Shown here: positions 39,160-51,400 of the stretch, in pieces | Layout of the letters: the number at the start of each line of letters is the position of its first letter | How positions within the stretch are numbered: the stretch's first letter is position 1 | Source: Odontesthes bonariensis | Lineage: Eukaryota; Chordata; Actinopteri; Atheriniformes; Atherinopsidae | Reading direction: 5' to 3' | Assembly: GCF_027942865.1 (NCBI RefSeq) | Contig: NC_134519.1 | Span: forward strand, 19,254,248 to 19,318,247 | Length of the DNA: 64,000 nucleotides | Translations under genes and position numbers: made by a program | Notes under the pieces: model-generated | The model's input: the letters and a program-made list of their open reading frames with translations, nothing else | Databases searched by the model: none | Told to the model about the DNA's origin: nothing

Positions 39160-39292
39160 ATGGAAGCCCAGATGGAGGACACACCAGAGGATCAGCTTCT
39201 CCTTTATGCTAAAGAGGGTAGTTGTCTTCTCATCCAGGGGCTGCTTCAGTCGAGAATGGATCAAAACAGCTCTCTCAACACCAACTGCAGGT
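39160..39292 (+). CDS. osbpl1a: osbpl1a exon 1
   Basis: Residues 1-44 plus one base. Starts MEAQMEDTPEDQLLLYAKEG, the cap before the ankyrin repeats. The donor is GTAAGT at 39293; using the earlier GTGTAAGT would break the frame into exon 2. Confidence 0.9.
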
Positions 39293-42200
39293 GTAAGTGT
39301 GAGGAAAGCTTTTAAACAGCTGACATGACTGCAGGTGCGGCTGGGAACGTATTCATTTTCCTCTTTTTGACTGCAGCTGTTTCTAAAAACACTTCAGGAT
39401 GGACGGCGCTCCATCTAGCCTGTAACTCTGGCCACAGGGATGTTGTGGAGGAGTTACTGAGGGTGAGAGCTCAGATATATATTTCTCTGTTGTTTGTTGT
39501 GTTGAGTACCCGCAGCCAGATAAATTTAGTACCTGGAATGCATTTGCAGGCAGGAGTCGATGTGAATTTGCAGGATAACATGGGTGACACACCTTTACAC
39601 AAAGCAGCATACACTGGAAGGAAGGTATGAAAACATTTCTATTAATAGAGGAAGCCATCTGCATTGCAAATGATGTGGATTGAATGTCAACAACTCCCAT
39701 GTTATATTTAGTCCTCTCCCACTGAGACAATTGATTAATGAGAAGTGATGGTCATGCACCCCCCCCTTCTCTTTGGACCCTTAAGGAGATTGTTCTGTTG
39801 CTGCTTCGGTATGATGCCTGTGCCAACAAAATCAATGGAACAGCTCAAATCCCAAAAGATATGACAGAGGATGATGAAATCATTACCATGCTGGAGGGTA
39901 TGAAAAGATGGGAGCCACCCCCTCACCCAGCCCTTACATGGCCAATGACTTCTCATTACAGAAGCTCAGCTGTCTTTGCTCTCAAGTATTGTTGTTTGGT
40001 TTGTGCAGCTGCAGAGAGGAGGGAGATGAGGCGGCAGGAGGAGAAGCTTCTTGGAGCCGCCAGAGAGGGAGATCTCGCCACTCTTTCTAAATTGGTTGGT
40101 GTCTGGCCTTTTTTTTTATAGAACTTTGAGAGTATATATTGCACTTTGGGAGTGTTTTTCGCCCAGAAAGAATAGGCCATGCTCGAGTCTTTCTCTGGTG
40201 GCAGTTGTCTCTGAGATTGCTCAGATGCACAAAGAGAATTGCATTATATATTTGATAATGCTTGATATATGAACAGAGTCTGACTGATATTATGATTAAT
40301 AACGAACCACGATTAGATGTGCCAACTATCCCTGTGACCTACCCTGATTTTAAGCAGACCAACGCTGATTTGTTGTGCGAATTATATTTGTTTTTTGCTT
40401 TTTATTGTTTAAGATTAATTCTCTGGGTTTGAGTCTGTGTACATTCCAAACTAAATGGTAAATGAGGCAAACATCAGTCTCTGTTTTTAGTGGTTCACCT
40501 GACCTCTGTTCTCCAGCTCAGTGGAAATGAGCCTCCAGATATCCACTGCAGGGATTCAGTGGGGAATACACCCTTACACTGCGCAGCCTACAGAGGGCAG
40601 AAGCAGTGCATTATAAAGCTGCTCAAGTTTGGAGCCAGCCCAAGTGTCAAGAACAACAATGGTATATCACTCATCTCTGTTCTTACCACATTGTCGCTCT
40701 GTAGTTTACTCTTTGGAAAAGGTGCACTGTTCATAAGAACTGTTTGTTTTCAAGTGGTGTCTAAGGGCACATAATGGTTTGTTTGCATGGCTCCATGATG
40801 TTGCAGAGCAGACAGCATTGGACCTGGTTCGTACAGATGAACTCAAACAGATTCTTGCAGCCTATCAAGATAAGGTGAGCTCAAACAGTTGATGATACTC
40901 TGTTTTTTTTTTTTTTTTTACTGCTTTCTTTCAGCAAGACTTTAATTTATATAATTTATTTATTTTTGTATGTAGTATGTTAGGTGTCAGTCTGATGCAT
41001 GCACACTTCTACCTAAACTATTAACTGCAGACATAATTAATACTAATTGATGGGATTCATGGTTACCAAAGGAAAAAAATCTCTTATATCATTGATTACT
41101 TTTATGATTCCCCGGACTTTCAGTTAGCACCGCAATTAAAAACATCTGTGAAACTTACTGTGCTCATTCATGTTTCTTAACCTAATCACAGACTGGTTTT
41201 TTATAGTTTCTCCTACAGGAAATAGGGACTCGGCTACACCTAAAACATACACCTACTTTCAGTATGGGGCAGGATGTGCAGACAGCCAGTTTTTTACACA
41301 CCTCTTTTCTCTTTTCTTTGTACATATTCGCTTGAGATTTCTTGGCTGAAGAACAGTCTTACAAGTCAGCAGTCTTGCCTGAATGTCTGGTAATCCTGGC
41401 ACAGCTTTAGTGCAGTTTGTCATGGTGGAAATGGGTAAAAAAAAGGCCCCAGGCTGATCTTGTTAGATGTGTTCCGTCTGTGCACAAGTCTGAGATTTCT
41501 CTTTTCTTCTAGGATGGCAGCAGTGGAATGCAGACGTTTGAGGGCCTTCTCTGGAAGGTACACAGATAGGTCAAACGATATTCTTGTTCTGTCTATAACC
41601 TGTACTTATTCGTTGGTATACACCAGTGGTTCCCAAACTGTGGTACGCGTACCCCTAGTGGTACGCGGAGGTACTGCAGGGGGTACTCGGCGCACGGGGA
41701 GTGTTTTATTTTATTTTATTTTATTTATTAAGGCGTCACACTTTTATGGAGGACTGTTTATGAAGGAGACTCCAGTTTTGTGATGAATGTTACATGAGTT
41801 AGGCCTGTTAATGTATTCTTAAAAAGGGAGAGAAATGAGTTATGTTCATGTATTCTTAAAAAAAAGAGAAATGTTACTTGTTTAAGTTAGATAACGAAGG
41901 AAGATTATTTTGATTTAGTATTTATGCTATTTTGGTTAATTATTTATATTTCAAGAATTTTTTTTCATTGTTATATTGAATTCAACTGAGGTTAAAAAAA
42001 GAGAGAGAAAGCCTGAGAATTTTATGTTCAAGTTAAGGATATTAAATAAAATGATTTTCATGTAATAACCACTGTGTTGCTCTACTTTTGGAGAATCCTC
42101 GCACGCGTTGTATGTGTGAGGGGGTACTCGTGGTGTGACAAGAAGGCTCAGGGGGTACTCAGGCCAAAAAAGTTTGGGAACCACTGGTATACACCAATCA

Positions 42201-45200
42201 GTCACAACAAACTCATATTATAAAACAAGCTGCCTATAATTATGTTGGTTCAAGTCATTTTTATCAAACAAGACCACTGGACCTCTGTAGTGTTCACATT
42301 TGTCAATACATCCCAGGCACAGTGATGATTGCAGTGGATGTTTTTGGTCCTGTGGGTTGAACAGTGGAGCCTCCATGGCTCAGGCACATCCTGAGGAGGC
42401 TCCGTTGGGTGGAAATCTGTGGGTCTTCGGTTGCTGGATCACAGCTTCGGGGTTTTTGTCATGTTCCCTTAGCCTATCCTGAACAGTACATGCATTGTGA
42501 CGTGGTACATTGTCTTGCTTGGTAAGACTTTGTGCAGTTCAAAGTAGCATACTCATGTCTGAAAGGATCCAAGATTTACCTGCAGAACATTGCAGAATGC
42601 AAAAATGTTACATGTTGCTCTTCATCTGACTTTGTGTTTGATGCTGTGATTGTGTACTTTTATTTATTACTCTGAGTGTGTGTGTATCAACCATGATTTT
42701 TACAAGACGCTAGGAAGAAGTGGATGGGGAGTTGAATCGGAATTTGCGGTTTCACCACGAGATATTACTAAATCTTACACGTTACTACTTCAAAGTTTTA
42801 CTTTTTAACCAATTTAGACCCATTTTTTTTTTTCCTTTCTTTTTTTTTTTTTTTTTTTTAACAACACCTAAGGTCTAAATGGGTTTATAATCCTTTCAAA
42901 ATAATTTTACTCATAATGCAAGATCATTTGCTCTCAAAAATGTTACATTGAAATAAATTAGTTTTGAAACTTGTGGAAAGAAAAAAGCAAGTTTAAAAAG
43001 GTTTTTAAACTTTTATTTAAGTATTTACGCATGTACATGAATGACCTTTTAATACATAACTTGTCTGATTTTGTGTCTCTGACAGAGTTCTCGCTTTCTT
43101 GGATGGCGATCCCACTGGGTTGTGATTGAGAATGGAACCATCTCCTGGTACCCAAGACAGTGAGATGACTTTTTCTGCAGTTTTCTAAAGACAAAACTGT
43201 ATCGTGTTAATTTTCAACGTATCTGTGTATATGAAAAGTTATGTGTAATCAGACAGTACCGTGTCACCTGCAGTGGCTGAAATAAAAGCAAATCTGTCTT
43301 TTTTTTTAATTATTTTTTTTTAGAGCTGATGCACAGAATGGTGTTAGAAAACAGGGCTGTAAGTCTCTTTCACAAGCCTATTGCATGGTAAGTAGCAGAG
43401 GCTTATCATCTGTTATGACTGAACAAGGCTGCTCAGTCATAAGATGCCTTGGTTGTAATTCCACTCAGCTTGTGACATGATGATGTTTGACATTTGGTGC
43501 AGAAAACATGACCTTTTTGTGTTTGTTATACGAGGTCAAACCATGGGATCATTGCTTCTTCGTGGTGAGGTGCTTCGATGACACCGCGCTTAATTTTAAA
43601 GTCCCCTCAAAGATAGATTCATTAGCAATGAGAAAAGTAAGATGAACCCCTTCTATGCTGCTGTTACACCAACATCCCTGCAAACGTATCCACATGAATG
43701 GACCATTATGTTATTTTTACTGGTATTTGCCCACCTAGAGATGGCTGGATGCTTTGGAGGAACATGCATCCTACAGCACTCATCACTGCAGCCAAGAACA
43801 AGTGATTTATGATACACTTTTTGATAATGATGTGGACAAGGGGAACCTGACGCAAGCTGTTCAAGTAAGTTTAAAAACTTGAAAGAAAAAGTTCATTTTG
43901 TCATGCTGGGATTGCATTCAAAGCCTTTGTTGTAACCGTGTGTGAATTTCTAACTGATTTTAGTATCGTGTGATCATTTTTTCCTTCACTGCTGTGGATG
44001 CATATTAAGTCAATTATGCAAATGGAACACATGACATTTCTAATTAAAAAAAAATAAAATAAAAAAAAAGAATAAATAGGTCATTGGCTTCCCAAGTGTG
44101 AGCGTTTGAGATTCAAAGTACCTCTCTTCTTCAGTGTTGTGATTACCTTGTTTGAGGCATATTTGAATATTTTTTTATCTCCTCTCTTACTACTGTCCAC
44201 AATTAATCTATAATCAGTTTACACTTCAGTTTCAGTTCATAAAGTTTATTATGAATCCTGATTTGTTATTTTTTTGTTGTTGGTGGGTTTATTTTTTATT
44301 TGTTTGTTTGTTTTTCACGAGAGATAATTTAATCTTTTTGCTTCCGACCAGCTCCCAGCTGTGTAATGCTGCAAAGATACTCCGATACGCAAGTATTTAT
44401 TCTTTTCTTTGTTCTGTTGCAGGCAGCCAAAGCCTGCCAGCAAAAATTGGAGAGTGAAGTGTCAATATTTGAATCCATGGTGAAGAATGAGGAAAATGTT
44501 GGTAAGCCTCAGTCAGATCCATGCAATTATTGTCGTTGCCATGCACTTTCATATCCTTTTTAAACTTCAGAGATAATTAGGAAATTATTTAAGAATTTAA
44601 TATCGATGATTTTGTGAAACGAATCATTTCAAGACCTAAAATTGATACCAAAGGGAGTGACTTTCTCCCACAGAAGACACTGGGGTTTACTCCCCTCCTC
44701 CTTTGCACACGAGCCAGCTAAGCGACAAGTGATGACAAAGCAAGGGAGGAGCATACTTGTTAAATATAAGGATAAACGTGTGTAGGTAGAAAGAGCCTTT
44801 ACTTTGTAACGACAGCAACAGTCTTTCAAAGCTATCAGGGTTTATTGTACTGTTTCTCATTGACAAATGTATACCAGCAGTAATCCATGGGTTAATATTC
44901 AATTTGAAATGCAACTTATCCAGTACATTTACAGACTTTCTTCTTCTTGTTGCATGGCATCAACACAACCCTGTTGTTTATGTATTGAGTTGTGGCAGAC
45001 AGTATACACCACTGCCTGAAACTGCTTTATTAGGCAGCCCAGGCCTCCTTCACGTTCCGCCATCACATTGTACACACGTGCAAGAGAAGAGGCTGAATGG
45101 AACATTTCAAGGACACAGTGGGAAATTAATTTTTTGCCACAGTAAAATGTGAAATATTAAGCTCTCATTTCAGATTCTGGAAAAATTGTATGGGCAGATT

Positions 45201-45444
45201 TCTCTTTATTTAGACATTTTATATATTTGTAGACTCATCAGTCTGCAGTAATCCACCAATCAGTCGATAGTTGATAGTGAAAATTATCACAATATCTTTG
45301 TTAGTTTAGTTTTAATTCAATGCACTTTACATGAAGAATATTCCAACAATTCCCTTTTAGCTCATGTGCAGTGACAGTGGAGAGAATTGTGTCCCTGTAT
45401 TAGAATCCTGTACACGTTTTAAGATAATCGACAAATGTGCATTA

Positions 45445-45483
<39 letters not shown>

Positions 45484-48400
45484 GCGTTGGCTGCACCTCT
45501 TCTACTTAAAGCTAAAGAGACCAGTGAACAATCCCATGAAACTTGTGATGCCCTTAATCTGTGCCTTGAGCTTCTGTCAAAACAAGAAGAGGTAAGAGAA
45601 ACCGTCTCATCTTCATGAATACTGTTGACCAAACTCAGACCGTACACATGCATTCCCAGCCATAAAACTTTGCAGAGGTTGATCCTGTGCAATATATTGT
45701 GTCCATGTAATATATTGTTTGTATTTTTTTTTTAATGATTATGAAACTGTCAATGTTTAATCTCAATTTTGATCGAGCTGTGAGGAATCTCCTTCGGTCC
45801 TACACTTGATGTAAATAGGAACTAGCTTCTTAGATTTGCTGCAGCTCGCTGAGCATGCATGAATCTTTATTCCATTGATCCCATACCATCACCCACGTGC
45901 CTTTCCCCTATTGGTTAAATAGAGTGTATTGAATGTTTGCAAAATCCTCAAGCCCCTCCCCTTACGTTAACTCCCTCATACAGATCAAGTTTAAAAATTT
46001 GCGAGTCCACGATTGCGTCTCCGTGTCTACCTGTCTTAGTGGCTGTGCTGTGCCCTTGGGAGGAGGTGGGGGGGTGGAAGCATTGGAACGGTGTTGTAAT
46101 CACTGGCACGTCGAGAGGAAGGACACAGGAGAGATCCGCTTTTATGCTTAGGTCCACATTCAGCTTACTGATGAGTGTAGGCACACACACACACACAAAT
46201 TGAAACCCTTGGACTTGGACCCACACACAAGCTCTTGGGAAAGGCTGTGTGTGAATTGAGCGAGGGAAGTCAAGCGCTTGCAAATTGACTGGCTCAGCTG
46301 GAGATGCATACATTCACCCTCCCACTTTGAAAAAACACGCCTGCAGGCACACTTCCACATGCCAGAGCATCCGAGCACAGGAGAAAGAAGAGGCAGTGAC
46401 GGTGTTTACACATAGCATTTCCCAGGTACAAGACTGAACTGTTGTTCTTGTGTGATATTCTTAGCTTTCTTCTTGTCAACTGATTTGTCTGTGTTTGCTG
46501 TGGGCTGATCCCATCTGACTTGGTGTTAGGCTTTTGAAGTTGAGCGTGGATTTTTCAGATGTTTGGTGTGTTGTTGACTTAAGATTCAGTCTGAAGCATA
46601 GGCACAAGAAGGGGCTATTCATCAGTATGCAGAGGTAATTTCTATGGCTTTAACTATCTGTATTTGCTGTGATAAATTGAGCGTGTTTGTATTGGTGCTG
46701 AATATCACGCTGCTGATAGCATCCCTTTAATGACATCATCTTATTAAGTAATGAATTCTGTCCGAGCATGTGTGTAGACTGGCATGGGTTTAATTTGCAC
46801 CGTGGACTTATTTAACATGGCAATACTTCAAAATAAGCTTTTAAAGTAAAGATTTCTGTGGTTAATCTTTTCAAATTAAAACATTTCATAATAAAGAAAA
46901 CTTAATTTAGCAACAGATCCAATAAAACTCAGCTATGTTTGATGCACAACAAGTCCCATGTGGCATGTTTACCCTGTACATTGTGAAACCACATTATATG
47001 TCGCAAGGAATAACCAGGCATTCTCAGCCAAAGAAAACTGAAGACATCCACTCGGACTCATGACCCGAGCAGCATTGAAAATAACAAAGGATGGTGAATT
47101 AATTACTAACAACTACATAGTTTAATAAGAAAGAAATGACTTAACATGCATGTTGCAGCTCCTGGTCTCACGCTAATCTGCTGCTACTACATGCACTAAT
47201 TGGATTATTTTTCCTACACTGCTGAGATTGCCGGTATTAGGCAGTATTAAGTCTAATCCCACATTTTCATAGTCGCACCCCAGATGCCTCCATTGGTGAC
47301 ACAAATTTGTTTTTGAGCACACACAGCGCACAACAGTCGTCATGGGTTGTACTTGCACTGTAACATCCGGTAGGATGGTATAAAAGAAAAACACTATTCA
47401 TAGTTCAAAGGGATTTGCAGCAATTATGATTGTAGCCCCTCAGCATCGTGGATGTGACCCATTTTAGCAGCAAATGCAAAGTGCCACATTTACACAGTAA
47501 CACAGGGTACAGTGGAAGTCGTTGGTGACTGCAGTACATGGTATTTAAAGTAGAGAGCTTTGTGCAACAATTTTTGTTTCTTCCCAAAAGATTGAGCTAC
47601 AAATAGACAGCGCTGGGCTGAAACCTTCTCGTGGGTTTTGACAATTCGCAGATTTATAACCAAAAACTTTTTCTAGATTTCTGGCAACACACTTCCACAC
47701 CAGTCGGGGAAAGAGGTAGAGGATTATAGTACAGTTTGAAAGCACTTGGTGGTGACATGAAGATAAGCAGGCAGTCAGGCTGTGTTGCTCTGAAAGCAGG
47801 AGAATGGTGTCATAGTTATAAATTTATTTTTTTGTTGTTGTTGTTTTTTTTTAGATTGATTTATTATTTTGACAGGGATTTATGCATCTTCTCAGCCTTC
47901 TGTCAGACAGATGATTGCCTTTTGAAACCTCTGCGATTGGAGAGAACAGTTGGTACCGATTGGCCTTTTCTTTAATCATTGCCACGCATGTTATTGACCC
48001 ACTGAGTATCTCTGTTGGTCCTTGTATGGATATTCCTTTATTGAAGGAGGTGAAAATGGGTCTAACCTGATCTTTTTTTTTTATTATTATGACCTTTCAA
48101 TCAAGGGCGTGTATGCACAGAGAGATACTTGGTGTTATTTCTGTGCATATGGTGACTATGTCTTTAGCTGTTTCTAGTTTCATGGCTTCCAGACAACTTG
48201 CATTTATGAGCAGTTTGATGAACAGTTAGTATTACATAGCACTCTATAAAGCTATAATAATTTTGCCTTTGGGATTTGCTTTGCCTTCAGCAGGGAGTAA
48301 ATTAAAATCTCCATCCTTCAGGGTATTGGCCAAGGAAAAGCATCCCTCCCAGGCTTCAGCTATAGCACAGAGCCTCAGCAAGGCTTAAAATAGCTCTGTT

Positions 48401-51400
48401 TGTGCCCAGGCGAGAGGATGCAGTGAGAATGATGGCTGGCTGGGATGGTTGCACAACAAAGTGGATGGGCTCTTACACCAAGTGCATGGGACAAGGGGCA
48501 TTTAACACTTCCCACACAAGGAGATGATTTATCTCATCCTACATAGATTTTTTTTTTTTCTTTGCAAAGATTGTCTATTTATGGAGATTAATTTACATTA
48601 TGAAATTGTTGTTATTAGCTTGTGTCTTTAGGGTTTTTTCCTTTTATTTTTCTTTCAATAGGAGTCTAAATTAAATTAAAATGGTTTACGTCAAGAATTG
48701 AATGAATTTCCTACTGCCACCATTATCCATGGCAAACACTTGCCAATTAATCTTTCCACAAACATGGCTGAATGCCAAAGTAATATATTTTATGTGTGGC
48801 AGGACCAATCTCAAACTCCACATTGGTGCTGTAATCAGAATGCATCATAAAGGGGCCGGACAGAGAGCATAATAAAGAAGTGTGAACGTGTTAAATTTGT
48901 CAGTGTAGGTGCAAGACAGTTGCGTGAAAGAAGTTTCTGTTGGCGTCAAATTGAATTGAATAAAAGGATAAATGAAAATTTTATGAAAAAATACTTTGTT
49001 AATACTGAAGGGAAATCTTTTTTTTCGTTGATCGTCGTAAGCAGTCATTGTGTGTAATTATTGCTGCTGGCAGTAATTACTGCCTGTATCGTAATGTTGC
49101 ATGGCAGCTGAAGAAGCCATTGATCGAAGAGACTTTGTTTCAACGTTATGTTATGTAGAGGGTGGCCAGTATTGTCCAATATGTTCATCAATGTGTGAAG
49201 CATTCTTCTTGGCACAATCAGCTCCAGGGGCTTCAGTGCAGTCCCAAGCATAGAGACGGCTTTCTTTATCTGTTTGTTTAGTTTCTTTAAGTCACTGGTT
49301 CTAATGCTGCTGCCCCAACAGCAAAGCAGATTGCATTCATTCATCTTCTTTATTATCTTCTTTTTCAGCTGTTTTTAAACAGTCCTCAATAACTTCCCGT
49401 CTCCTTCCCTCAAGGCTTTCTTCTTCATGTTCAGCAGCTTTCTCGGGTCATTGGTCACCCAGGGCATGTTATCAGGGAACCACATCACTGTCATTGTAGG
49501 AATAATACTCTCTAAACAAAAGGTAATGTAGTCTATCCCAAATGCAGCCATGGCATTTACATCATTTCCATGTGGCTAACAGATTGCATTTCAAGCTGAG
49601 AAAAACATTCCCCACAAATCTTCTTCAGCTTCCTGAGACCATGTATCCAATGTCTGTATGGTCACAACTTCCTGCTGAACAATGATGTCTGAAGTCTCTG
49701 CGATGTCTCAGTGAAACGCATAATACTGTGTTCTCAATATTTTTGCTGTGTCCTCACGAGCATTTGCTTTAAACTTCCTCCATCTTGCTCCTGCCCAACA
49801 TCAACAGCGTTTCCTCCTTAAATAGTCTAGGGCTTTTTTCCATGCTTGAGTTGGCATTTAGAAAGCTTGAACAGCTGCTGCCGATTCCAAACAAATCCTC
49901 GGGTGGCATGGTAAGTCATCATAACAGCTGTTGAAAAGTGTCACAAGAACGAGCAAAAAAATAAAAAATTATTTAAAGAAAATATTATTATTATTAAATT
50001 ATTTATAAAAAAATAAAACTAGTTCAGTAGAAAATGTAAAAATATACAAAGTACACAATATATGATCGGAGCTACTCAACTATTTTATGGCACATTTTAG
50101 AAATTAATTTCTTTAATCGTACTATAATCAAACTTCCAAAAAAACTTTTTGGCATAGAACAGAAAATCCATGCAGATATTTAGTTTTTACATGTACATGT
50201 TGGTATTAACTTATCATGGATAACTTTTTTTTTCTTTTTTCCAAGTCTTCTGTTGATATAAATATATATATATAAAGTTGGAATTGTGGTTGCTCTGACT
50301 CACCATTTGCAAATTAGAATCAAGCAATATTCATTCTAAATGACATCAGCCTTTAAGTGGCCTTGATAAACAGAATAATCTGGAAATGGATAAATGGATA
50401 AAGGTTTGTAGAATAAAGACCAAGCTGCTGACTGCAGTCGAACATTAGTAAATCAGGTCAGGTATAATTTTGTTTATTAAAAACGTACGATTATTATTGT
50501 ACAAAAAAAATGCACATTGACACATTGGTGTATTTCACATCTATTACTTTAATGGCTGGTTTACATTACATGAAAATCAAGAAACAGAATCCCTACTTCA
50601 GAGTTGATTTCTTTATTACCTCAGAACATCTATTTGGTGGGTTATTATCCCCCTCCTAGGTTCATGATGGCAAAGCCATATGAGTGAAGAGGAAGATTGG
50701 TGAGCCCCACCTTTTTTAAATTTTCGACTAATAAGTTCTTTAAAGCTGAAAAGTACATGTCACAAAATACTGTCAATTCAAACTATCTTCATACCTATTT
50801 GCATTTTTACAAATACTATGTATTTAACTGTTTGCATTCTTTTCCTGCAGAACATTTAATCTCAATTACAGCAATCAATATAGTTGCTAACAAGCTTTCT
50901 GCATGTCTCCTTTGGGATCGTGGGTCACTGCTCTTCTGCAACTATCTGTAGGTCTTAGGGATTGGAAGTCTTTGTTGTTACAGTGCTCGTTAGTTCCCTC
51001 CACAGCTTCTGGATGGGGTACTGGTCTTTCATCTATGGTATAGATTCAGCATAAATCTAATTTCATCAGTCATATGGATCATTTCTGGTGGTATCATCCA
51101 CCTTGAGCAAACTGGCAGACATGATAGGTCTGACGACTCATAATATCCATTACAATCAAAAGAGCTGAAGCTTTTGAGAACTTTTGATTTTAAATCAAAG
51201 AAACTGGCCTTGCTCTACAGTCTCAAATTTCCTCCTTCTCTAACTGATCTGTCTTCCTCGAGGTGACTATGGGAGTTTTTCAGCCTGTGAACACGGTGTT
51301 CCACTTTTCTGGTCGCAGCACTTTCTTTGCTTTGAGAGACCTTTTTAAAATGTTATAGTTCTTTTATTCTTTTATCATTTCAGTGGCAGTATCTTATTCT

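Noticed and set aside
39291..39298. Alternative donor GTGTAAGT at osbpl1a exon 1
   Set aside because: Using it shifts exon 2 out of the ankyrin frame; the GTAAGT two bases later keeps it.
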